Below the pieces are notes generated by a model, which saw nothing but the letters and a program-made list of their open reading frames with translations, ran no database searches and was not told where the DNA came from. 64,000 nucleotides of DNA from Nocardioides humi (GTDB lineage Bacteria; Actinomycetota; Actinomycetes; Propionibacteriales; Nocardioidaceae), in contig NZ_CP041146.1 of assembly GCF_006494775.1 (NCBI RefSeq), positions 3,658,001-3,722,000 on the forward strand, in the 5' to 3' direction. The translations under genes were made by a program, and so were the position numbers. This document shows positions 17,191 to 24,518 of this stretch, piece after piece. Position 1 is the first letter of the stretch. Every line of letters begins with the position of its first letter.

Positions 17191-18519
17191 GTGGCCGAAC
17201 TGATGAGAATGCCGGAGGTCGCCGCCGGGGCGGCCGAGGCCGTGCTGTCCCAGTGGCTGGTCGAGCAGGGCGCCGCCGTGGCGGCCGGGGATCCGGTGGC
17301 CGTCATCGAGACCGACAAGGCCCAGGTCGAGGTGGAGGCCGAGACCGAGGGCGTCGTGATCCGGCTCCTGGTCGAGGAGTCCCGTCAGGTGGAGGTCGGC
17401 TCCCCGATCGCGCTCCTCGGGTCGCGCGCGGAGCTCGCCGGCGACCCGGACGAGCTGCTCCGCGGGCTGGGCGTCGACGCCGGGTCGGGCGCCGGCGTCC
17501 CCGCCCCGGAGCGGCGCGACGTCCCCGAGCCCGCCCCGGCCATCCCCGCCGGGCCGCCCGCGCCACCCGCGCGCCCCGCACCTCCGGCGGCGGAGGCACC
17601 GGTCCCCGCCGCCGCGCCTGCTCCGGCGACATCGCGCCCGTTCATCAGCCCGATCGCCCGGCGCCTGCTGCGCGAGGCCGGGCTCGACGGTGCGGGGATC
17701 AGCGGCACCGGGCCCGGTGGCCGCGTCGTACGCCGTGACGTGGAGCAGCACATCGCGGCGCAGGCAGCGCCCGACGCCCCCGCGCAGGACGCCCCCGCGC
17801 CGGCGCCCACCGGCCGCGCGGACCGCCCCGCCGCCGGCGAGCCCGTCGAGACGATCGAGCACAGCCGGCTCCGCCGCACGGTCGCCCGCCGCCTGTCGGA
17901 GAGCAAGCAGACGGTCCCGCACTTCTACCTCAAGCGGACCGCGCGCCTGGACACCCTCCTGGCGCTCCGTGCGGAGCTGAACGAGCGCACCGGGCACAGG
18001 ATCTCGGTCAACGACTTCGTCCTGCGCGCGGTGGCCGAGGCCCTCGTCGCCGTGCCCGAGGCCAATGTCGTGTGGTCCGACGACGCGATGCTCCGCTACG
18101 ACACGGCCGACATCGCGGTGGCCGTGGCCTCGGAGCGCGGACTGGTCACGCCCGTGCTGCGCTCGGTGGAGCGGATGGCCCTCGGCGCCGTGTCCACCGA
18201 GGTCCGCGCGCTCGTCGAGCGGGCGAACGCGGGAGCGCTGAAGCAGCACGAGCTCGAGGGCGGCACGATCAGCGTCACCAACCTCGGCATGTTCGGCGTC
18301 GACGAGTTCAGCGCGATCATCAACCCGCCGCACTCCGCGATCCTCGCCGTGGGGGCCGCGACGCCCCAGCCCGTCGTCGTCGACGGGGCGCTGGAGGTCG
18401 GCACCGTCGTGTCGCTCGTGCTCTCGGTCGACCACCGGGCGATCGACGGCGCGCTCGCGGCCCGCTGGATGGGCGCCCTCGTCGAGGCGCTGGAGAACCC
18501 CTACCGGCTGCTCGTCTGA
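17191..18519 (+). CDS. Dihydrolipoamide acyltransferase (E2) of the 2-oxoacid dehydrogenase complex
   Basis: A 442-residue E2 with the usual domain order. The lipoyl domain is at residues 1-75 with the lipoylated Lys in ETDKAQVE (near residue 43). A Pro/Ala linker follows, then the peripheral subunit-binding domain (FISPIARRLLREAG, near 151, with GTGPGGRVVRRDV), a second linker, and the catalytic domain ending with SVDHRAIDGA, which holds the active-site His and Asp. It transfers the acyl group from E1 to CoA. GTG 17191 gives a standard lipoyl start; the open frame begins earlier and overlaps E1. E3 follows after 25 bases. Confidence 0.85.
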   Translation: MAELMRMPEVAAGAAEAVLSQWLVEQGAAVAAGDPVAVIETDKAQVEVEAETEGVVIRLLVEESRQVEVGSPIALLGSRAELAGDPDELLRGLGVDAGSGAGVPAPERRDVPEPAPAIPAGPPAPPARPAPPAAEAPVPAAAPAPATSRPFISPIARRLLREAGLDGAGISGTGPGGRVVRRDVEQHIAAQAAPDAPAQDAPAPAPTGRADRPAAGEPVETIEHSRLRRTVARRLSESKQTVPHFYLKRTARLDTLLALRAELNERTGHRISVNDFVLRAVAEALVAVPEANVVWSDDAMLRYDTADIAVAVASERGLVTPVLRSVERMALGAVSTEVRALVERANAGALKQHELEGGTISVTNLGMFGVDEFSAIINPPHSAILAVGAATPQPVVVDGALEVGTVVSLVLSVDHRAIDGALAARWMGALVEALENPYRLLV

Positions 18520-18544
18520 GCGGCGCGGACGAAGGAGAACGCCG

Positions 18545-19927
18545 ATGAGCCAGGACACCACGACGTCCTTCGACGTCCTGATCCTCGGAGCGGGCAGCGC
18601 CGGGTACGCCTGCGCGCTGCGCGCCGCACAGCTCGGCCTGACCGTCGGGCTCGTCGAGCGCGACGAGGTCGGCGGCACCTGCCTCCACCAGGGGTGCGTG
18701 CCCACCAAGGCGGTGCTGCACGCCGCGGAGGTCGCCGACGTCGTCCGCGAGGCGGGCAGCGTGGGCGTGGACGCCACGCTCGGCGGCATCGACGCCGCCG
18801 CGGTCAACCGGTTCAAGGACGGCGTGGTCGGCCGGCTCCACAAGGGCCTCTCCGGTCTCCTGCGCTCGAGCGGGGTGGTCGTCATCCGGGGCGAGGGCCG
18901 GCTCGTCTCGTCGCATGCGGTCGACGTCGACGGCGTGCGGTACGACGGCAGCCACCTGGTGATCGCCACCGGGTCCGTCGCGCGCTCACTCCCGGGGATC
19001 GAGGTGGGCGGGCCGGTGGTCACCAGCCGCGAGGCCCTCGCGCTGACCCGGGTCCCCCGCCGCGCGGTGGTGATCGGCGGCAGCGTGATCGGCGTCGAGT
19101 TCGCCTCGGCCTGGCGCTCGCTGGGTGCCGAGGTCACCGTCGTCGAGGCGCTCGCGGGCCTGGTCCCGCTGGAGGACCCGACCCTGGGCAGGCAGCTCGA
19201 GCGGGCCTTCCGGCGGCGCGGCATCGACGTCCGGACCGGCACGGCCGTGACCGGCGTCGACCGCGAGGGCGCGGACGCCACGGTCACCCTGGGCGACGGC
19301 ACGCGGCTGGAGGCCGATGTCGTCCTCGTCGCGGTCGGCCGCGGCCCGAACACCGCGGGCCTCGGGCTGGAGGACGCCGGGATCCGGACCGACCGCGGCT
19401 GGGTCGAGACCACGGAGCGGCTCGCGACCGGCGTGCCCGGGGTGTGGGCCGTCGGCGACGTGGTCCGGGGGCTGCAGCTCGCCCACCGCGGCTTCGCGCA
19501 CGGCATCTTCGTCGCCGAGGAGATCGCGGGACTCGCACCCGCGGTCGTGGTCGACAGCCAGATCCCGCGGGTCACCTACTGCACCCCGGAGCTCGCCTCG
19601 GTCGGCCTGACCGAGCCCCAGGCCCGGGAGCGGTACGGCGACGGGGTCGAGGTCGTCGAGTACGACCTGGCGGGCAACGGCCGGAGCCAGATCCTGGAGA
19701 CAGCCGGCACCGTCAAGCTGGTGGCGCTCGCCGGCGGACCGATCCTCGGCGTGCACATGATCGGCGCCCGGATGGGGGAGCAGGTCGGCGAGGCCGCGCT
19801 GGCCGTGGGCTGGGAGGCGACCGCGGAGGACCTCGCGCTGTACATCCACGCCCATCCCACGCAGAACGAGGCGCTGGGCGAGGCGGCGATGGCCCTGGCG
19901 GGCCGGCCGCTGCATGCCCACGGATGA
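18545..19927 (+). CDS. lpdA: Dihydrolipoyl dehydrogenase (E3)
   Basis: A 460-residue FAD-dependent disulfide oxidoreductase that re-oxidises the lipoyl group of E2 with NAD. The FAD motif LGAGSAGYACALRAAQLG is at the N-terminus, and the redox cysteines are in GGTCLHQGCVPTK (Cys46 and Cys51). The NAD-binding motif is VIGGSVIGVEFAS, and the catalytic His-Glu pair is in HAHPTQNEALGE near the C-terminus. It is the third gene of the E1-E2-E3 operon and starts with an AAGGAG ribosome binding site. All catalytic residues are present. Confidence 0.9.
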   Translation: MSQDTTTSFDVLILGAGSAGYACALRAAQLGLTVGLVERDEVGGTCLHQGCVPTKAVLHAAEVADVVREAGSVGVDATLGGIDAAAVNRFKDGVVGRLHKGLSGLLRSSGVVVIRGEGRLVSSHAVDVDGVRYDGSHLVIATGSVARSLPGIEVGGPVVTSREALALTRVPRRAVVIGGSVIGVEFASAWRSLGAEVTVVEALAGLVPLEDPTLGRQLERAFRRRGIDVRTGTAVTGVDREGADATVTLGDGTRLEADVVLVAVGRGPNTAGLGLEDAGIRTDRGWVETTERLATGVPGVWAVGDVVRGLQLAHRGFAHGIFVAEEIAGLAPAVVVDSQIPRVTYCTPELASVGLTEPQARERYGDGVEVVEYDLAGNGRSQILETAGTVKLVALAGGPILGVHMIGARMGEQVGEAALAVGWEATAEDLALYIHAHPTQNEALGEAAMALAGRPLHAHG

Positions 19928-19995
19928 GCCCGCCCGAGCCGGGGCGGTTCGTCTCACCGCCCGCTAACGGGTGGTCGACGACGATCGCCCGACGT

Positions 19996-20018
19996 GCGCA
20001 GGGGGCCGTTCCCTGCGC
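19996..20018 (+). terminator. Short hairpin after lpdA
   Basis: GCGCAGGG and CCCTGCGC form an eight-base-pair stem with a seven-base loop, 34 bases before the cupin start. A CGCTAACGG motif lies just before it (19962-19970). It may reduce read-through from lpdA or mark the cupin gene leader. Confidence 0.4.
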
Positions 20019-20051
20019 CCGACCCACCCACCGGAAGTAGGGACCGCAACC

Positions 20052-20954
20052 ATGGCAACGCCCGCAGCACCACGAGCATCGACGATCATCCGGCCCGAGG
20101 ACACCACGCCGGCCACCGACCACCCCAGTGAGCCGGGGACGGGGGTGACGGTGACGGAGGTGCTCGGGCACGCGAACGCGGCGACCCACATCGCGGTGGC
20201 GATCGTCGAGATCGCGCCGGGCGGCCACGTGCAGGGCCACCTGCACCCGTTCGAGGAGTCCTTCTTCGTCCTGCAGGGCACGCCGCTGCTGAACCTCGCG
20301 GGCACGCACTACCAGCTCACCGAGCGGGACTTCGGCCTGGTGCCGTTCGCCCACGGACACGCCTGGGCGAACCTCTCCGACGAGCCGGTCCGCCTGCTCC
20401 GGCTCTACGCCCCGCAGCCCCGCCCGATGAACGGCCGCGCGCCGTGGGGCGTGTACGCCGCCCCCGACGTCGAGCCGCCGACCTCCGGCCGCGCCGTCGT
20501 GGAGCTCAGCCCGCTGAACCCGTACGTCGGCCACTTCGAGGAGTCCGACATGGCGCCTCCCGGGTCGATCTCGATGCCCGGCTACCACGGGGCGAACATC
20601 CAGAACGTGCAGATCAGGATGATGGTCGACGACCTGCTGGGTGCCCGGCAGCACACCATGTTCATGGTCCAGTTCACGCCGTCCGACGCGATCCCGGTGA
20701 CGGCGAAGGAGCACTTCCACACCTTCGAGGAGCTCTACTACCTCATCGGCGGGAAGGCGATGGCCTCCTTCGACGGTGTGACGACGCCGGTCCAGGCGGG
20801 CGACCTCATCTTCGCGCCCACCGGCGCCTCGCACGGCTTCACGCCGATCGGCGACGAGCCGGTCTGCTGGATCGAGGCCCAGTCGCCGCTGCCGCCGGCC
20901 GCCAACGGCTTCACGTTCCACAACGACTGGGCGGACCTGACGCCGCTCGGCTGA
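20052..20954 (+). CDS. Double-cupin (bicupin) protein, copy 1
   Basis: A 300-residue protein with two complete cupin domains. The N-domain has GHLHPFEESFFVLQG and VPFAHGHAWANL; the C-domain has KEHFHTFEELYYLIGG and FAPTGASHGF. Both therefore keep the His-x-His-x3-Glu and later His metal site. Bicupins of this kind include quercetinase- and gentisate-type dioxygenases, so a ring-opening or C-C bond cleaving dioxygenase is possible, but the reaction cannot be read from the sequence. The copy at 51749 is a clear paralogue. It follows the E1-E2-E3 operon and is convergent with the MFS gene. Confidence 0.75.
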   Translation: MATPAAPRASTIIRPEDTTPATDHPSEPGTGVTVTEVLGHANAATHIAVAIVEIAPGGHVQGHLHPFEESFFVLQGTPLLNLAGTHYQLTERDFGLVPFAHGHAWANLSDEPVRLLRLYAPQPRPMNGRAPWGVYAAPDVEPPTSGRAVVELSPLNPYVGHFEESDMAPPGSISMPGYHGANIQNVQIRMMVDDLLGARQHTMFMVQFTPSDAIPVTAKEHFHTFEELYYLIGGKAMASFDGVTTPVQAGDLIFAPTGASHGFTPIGDEPVCWIEAQSPLPPAANGFTFHNDWADLTPLG

Positions 20955-20980
20955 CCGGCCGCGTCCGGCCGTCGACGACG

Positions 20981-21026
20981 ATCGGCCCTGGGACCGCGTG
21001 GGGTGCCACGCGGTCCCAGGGCCGAT
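20981..21026. terminator. Perfect 21-bp hairpin, bidirectional terminator
   Basis: Arms 20981-21001 and 21006-21026 are perfectly complementary around a four-base loop. It lies midway between the convergent cupin and MFS genes and would terminate both. Confidence 0.8.
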
Positions 21027-21040
21027 GTGCGTACGCCGGG

Positions 21041-22288
21041 TCAGCCCACGGCGGGTGCGTCCGCCACGCCGACGGCGGCCTCGACGCGGTCCTCGCGAGC
21101 GGCCAGCGTCGGGACGGCGGCGGCCGCCACGGCGCCGACGAGCGCCACGGAGGCGAAGGCCGCGAAGTTCCACCCGAAGCTCACGCCCGAGCTGACCAGG
21201 ACGCCGCCGACGATGGGGCCGGCGACGGAGCCCAGCCGGCCGAACCCGGTCGCGATGCCGAGGGCCGCCGGGCGGTGATCGGCCGGGAAGTGCACGGCGA
21301 CGTACCCGAACACGACCATCTGTGTCCCCACCGAGGCGGCGCCGGCGATCCCGATCAGGAGGTACAGCACGGCCGTCGGCAGCTCGACGGCGAGCAGCCC
21401 GATGGAGACCACGCCGACGAGGAAGGCGACGGTGGCCACGCCGCGCGGGCCGCGGCGGTCGGCCAGGGCGCTGCCGAGCAGCCCGCCGCCCACGGCCCCC
21501 ACGTTGAACACCAGCAGGAAGCCGATCGCGGACTGGAGCGGGTAGCCGGCCTCCCGCATCAGCTGCGGCAGCCACGTGTTGAGCCCGAACACCAGGAGGA
21601 AGCCGGCGACATTGGCGACCGCCAGCAGCGCCAGGGCGACGGCCGAGCGGCCGCGGAGCAGGCCCTGGGTCGAGGCCGTCGCCCGGTCCTGCTCCTGGAA
21701 CCGCGGCGACTCCGGCAGGTACAGCAGGGCGATCGGCACCAGGGTGACCAGGGGCAGGCCGCCGAGGGCGAACAGGGTCCGGAACCCGAAGGGCTCCAGC
21801 ATCGTGATGCCCGCGATGGCCGCGAACACGCCGCCGATCGGGAAGCCGCTGAGCATGATGGCGTTGAAGAGTCCGCGGCGGTGGGCCGGCGCCACCTCGG
21901 TCACCAGCGCGATCGCCACCGGCGCGATGCCCCCGAAGCCCAGGCCCGCGAGGAAGCGGGTGAGCCCCAGCAGGAGCGGCGTCGGCGCCGCGGAGACCGC
22001 GAGCATCATGACCGAGAACCAGATCAGGCACCCGATGAAAGCGCGCCGGCTCCCGATGCGGTTGGTGACCGCTCCGATGCCGACCGCGCCGAAGAACATG
22101 CCGACCAGCGCCATGCTGCCGATGCTCCCGACCTGGGTCGGGTTCAGGTCCCACGTGGGGTGGCCGAGCAGCGACGGCACGGCCGAGCCGTAGACGATGA
22201 GGTCGTAGCCGTCGAAGACGACCGCGGAGAAGCCGAGGGCGACCACGACCCACGGCGCTCGGGCGCCGGCGCGCCGGGAGTCAGCCAT
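21041..22288 (-). CDS. MFS transporter, aromatic acid:proton symporter (AAHS) family
   Basis: A 415-residue membrane protein with about 12 hydrophobic segments. The first segment contains the AAHS signature DGYDLIVYG, where the acidic residue is needed for proton-coupled uptake of aromatic acids in PcaK and related proteins. The loop between segments 2 and 3 has the expected position (GAVTNRIGSRRAFIG), and RFLAGLGFGGIAPVAI follows. It probably imports the aromatic growth substrate of the neighbouring HpaB and cupin genes. It shares a long upstream region with the divergent HpaB copy 2. A second AAHS transporter lies at 60793. Confidence 0.85.
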   Translation of the reverse strand: MADSRRAGARAPWVVVALGFSAVVFDGYDLIVYGSAVPSLLGHPTWDLNPTQVGSIGSMALVGMFFGAVGIGAVTNRIGSRRAFIGCLIWFSVMMLAVSAAPTPLLLGLTRFLAGLGFGGIAPVAIALVTEVAPAHRRGLFNAIMLSGFPIGGVFAAIAGITMLEPFGFRTLFALGGLPLVTLVPIALLYLPESPRFQEQDRATASTQGLLRGRSAVALALLAVANVAGFLLVFGLNTWLPQLMREAGYPLQSAIGFLLVFNVGAVGGGLLGSALADRRGPRGVATVAFLVGVVSIGLLAVELPTAVLYLLIGIAGAASVGTQMVVFGYVAVHFPADHRPAALGIATGFGRLGSVAGPIVGGVLVSSGVSFGWNFAAFASVALVGAVAAAAVPTLAAREDRVEAAVGVADAPAVG

Positions 22289-22400
22289 GACCTCCCCCGA
22301 TCGTCGTGGGGACGGGACCGGGTACGGCGTCGGGGAGGCCGGTCGCCGGCGGTGAGCCGGGCTGGGATGAGCTGATCACGCGCTGTCTCCTTGCGTGTTA

Positions 22401-22626
22401 AGGATTGCTGTTGGCGTTAAGTGACACTTCCGAGACGGCATGATCTAAGTCACAGCCGAGCGCGGGGGCAAGGACGCTTAACAGCCCGGCTAACAGGCGG
22501 CTCCCGGCCGCCGGGGACGGGCCGCGCCCGCACGGTCACCGTCGTGAAGCGGTGCTGTCGGCGTATCCGGCCCCACGAGGGCGGCCGAGCGATTACGCCG
22601 GCGCTAACACGACGTGCCTAGCGTCA
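22401..22626. promoter_or_regulatory. Regulatory part of the 447-base gap between MFS and HpaB copy 2
   Basis: The gap 22289-22735 has no convincing gene. It contains GTTAAGG and GCGTTAAGTGACAC (22398-22426), GACGCTTAACAG (22473-22484) followed by GGCTAACAG (22488-22496), CGCTAACA (22602-22609), and TAGCGTCA (22619-22626). The TAAC cores at 22479 and 22491 are 12 bases apart. These repeat the motif seen before E1 and before cupin copy 1. They are probably operator sites for the two divergent transcripts; the SARP-like regulator at 24519 is one candidate binder. Confidence 0.5.
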
Positions 22627-22735
22627 CATCCCACGGTCCGGGACGGGCCGGCGCGGGCCGGCGGTCGGGATCCCGAGAGCGCCGCAGGAGCGGGCACACA
22701 GTGTGCTCGCCGTTGATTCGGAAGAGGAATTGTCC

Positions 22736-24256
22736 ATGCGAACTGGAGAGCAGTACCTGGAGTCCCTGCGGGACGGCCGGGTCCTTTGGGTCGGCGGCGA
22801 GCGCGTCGACGACGTCACGACGCACCCGTCGACGCGCGCCTTCGCGCGGCGGACGGCGCAGTTCTACGACCTCCACCACCGGCCGGACCTCCAGGACGTG
22901 GTGACCTTCGTCGACGCCGACGGCGAGCGGAAGTCGATGATGTGGTTCAAGCACACCGACCTCGAGGGGCTGCGCCGCCGCCGTGCGTACCTCGAGACCG
23001 TGATCCGCGAGCTCGGCGCCGGCTCGGCGCCGCGCACGCCCGCGGCGAACGCCATGTGCCTCATCACCTACGAGGAGGACCCGCAGCCGTGGAGCGACAC
23101 GTCGGTGGGCACCGACGGCCGCGATCTCACCGTCGGCATCCGGGAGTTCCTCGCGGAGGTCGAGGCCGGCGACCTGAACGCCTGCTTCGCGTTCATCGAC
23201 CCCCAGCTGAACCGGTCGGACCCCGACGCCGCCAAGAACTCGACCATGCTGCGGATCGTCGAGACCCGCGACGACGGCATCGTCGTCTCCGGCGTCAAGG
23301 CCGTCAGCACCGGCACGCCCTTCGCCGACTACATCCACCTCGGCGTCTTCTTCCGCCCCGGCATGCCGTCGGAGCAGGTCATCTACGCCGCGGTGCCGGC
23401 CAACGAGGCCGGCGTCACGATCGTCGCCCGGGAGAGCACCGTGCGGGACGGGGACCCGGAGAACCACCCGCTGGCCTCCAGCGGCGACGAGCTGGACTGC
23501 ATCGTCCTGTTCGACAACGTCTTCATCCCCTGGAAGCGGGTCTTCCACATCGGCAACCCCGACCACGCCGCGCTCTACCCGCAGCGCATCTTCGACTGGG
23601 TGCACTACGAGGCGCTCGTGCGGAAGATGGTCCGGGCCGAGCTGATGGTCGGGCTCGCGCTGCTGATGACCGAGCACATCGGCACCTACCAGCTGCCGCC
23701 CGTCCAGGCCCGGATCGCGCGCCTGGTCGAGTTCCACCAGACCCTCAAGGCGCATGTCGTCGCCTCGGAGACCGAGGGCTTCGTCTCGCCGGCCGGCCTC
23801 TACAAGCCGAACGTGCTGCTGTTCGACTTCGGCCGCTCGTACTACCTCGAGCGGTTCGCCGAGATGCGCAACGAGGTGGTCGACCTCGCCGGCCGGGCCT
23901 CGCTCCTCTTCCCCACCGAGGAGCAGTGGAACAACCCCGAGCTCCACGACTGGCTGGAGCCGCTGCAGCGGGGTGCCGTCGGAGAGCCCCACGACCGGGT
24001 CAAGATCTCGCGGGTCATCCGCGACCTCTTCCTCTCCGACTGGGGCGACCGGATCAGCACCTTCGAGCAGTTCAACGGCACGCCCATGCTGAGCACGCGC
24101 ATGCTCACCATGAAGCGCGCCGAGCTCGCGCCGTCGGGCCCGTTCGCGGACCTCGCGCGCAAGGTGTGCGGCATCGGCAAGGAGACGGTCGAGGAGACGG
24201 ACTACACCGCGCAGGCGGACTATGCCCGGGCCCTCGACAACGCTGCCGCTCGCTGA
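22736..24256 (+). CDS. HpaB-family flavin-dependent monooxygenase, copy 2
   Basis: A 506-residue protein of the 4-hydroxyphenylacetate 3-hydroxylase family. It starts MRTGEQYLESLRDGRVLWVGGERVDDVTTHP (first part shown by residues 1-30) and has GTPFADYIHLGVFF where classical HpaB has its flavin-site TGSAITNY block, then VFIPWKRVFHIG. It lacks the [10 protein letters not shown] signature of copy 1 and has SMMWFKHTDL instead. It is very similar to copy 3 at 39252, so copies 2 and 3 form their own subgroup, perhaps for a different phenolic substrate. ATG 22736 follows GAAGAGGA. A flavin reductase partner is at 27548. Confidence 0.8.
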   Translation: MRTGEQYLESLRDGRVLWVGGERVDDVTTHPSTRAFARRTAQFYDLHHRPDLQDVVTFVDADGERKSMMWFKHTDLEGLRRRRAYLETVIRELGAGSAPRTPAANAMCLITYEEDPQPWSDTSVGTDGRDLTVGIREFLAEVEAGDLNACFAFIDPQLNRSDPDAAKNSTMLRIVETRDDGIVVSGVKAVSTGTPFADYIHLGVFFRPGMPSEQVIYAAVPANEAGVTIVARESTVRDGDPENHPLASSGDELDCIVLFDNVFIPWKRVFHIGNPDHAALYPQRIFDWVHYEALVRKMVRAELMVGLALLMTEHIGTYQLPPVQARIARLVEFHQTLKAHVVASETEGFVSPAGLYKPNVLLFDFGRSYYLERFAEMRNEVVDLAGRASLLFPTEEQWNNPELHDWLEPLQRGAVGEPHDRVKISRVIRDLFLSDWGDRISTFEQFNGTPMLSTRMLTMKRAELAPSGPFADLARKVCGIGKETVEETDYTAQADYARALDNAAAR

Positions 24257-24518
24257 GCCGGTCCGGCACGGGCGGCCACCGGGTCTCGTCCCGGGGTCGC
24301 CCGTCGCCGTACCGGGCCGCGTTCTCGGGGTCGGCGGCGGGCGGGATCCCGCTCCAGTACTGTGTCCCGGATCGTGGGGCAGTCGGTCCGATGGTCGGAG
24401 GCGTGCGCGTGGTGGATAGCCGTGACGAGACCAGGCCTGCGGGTGCCCCGCCCCGGATCGCGCGCACCGCTTCATCATCCGGCGCAAGCTCCAGCGTCCC
24501 GAGCCCGCCCACGACGTC

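Noticed and set aside
14919..19575. Two long reverse-strand open frames opposite the E1-E2-E3 operon
   Set aside because: Composition is Asp/Arg/Val-rich with no family motif, while the forward strand has complete catalytic motifs of three known enzymes.
24257..24518. A separate small gene in the gap after HpaB copy 2
   Set aside because: The only meaningful frame, from ATG 24391, matches the missing N-terminus of the large regulator, so it is better explained as part of that gene.
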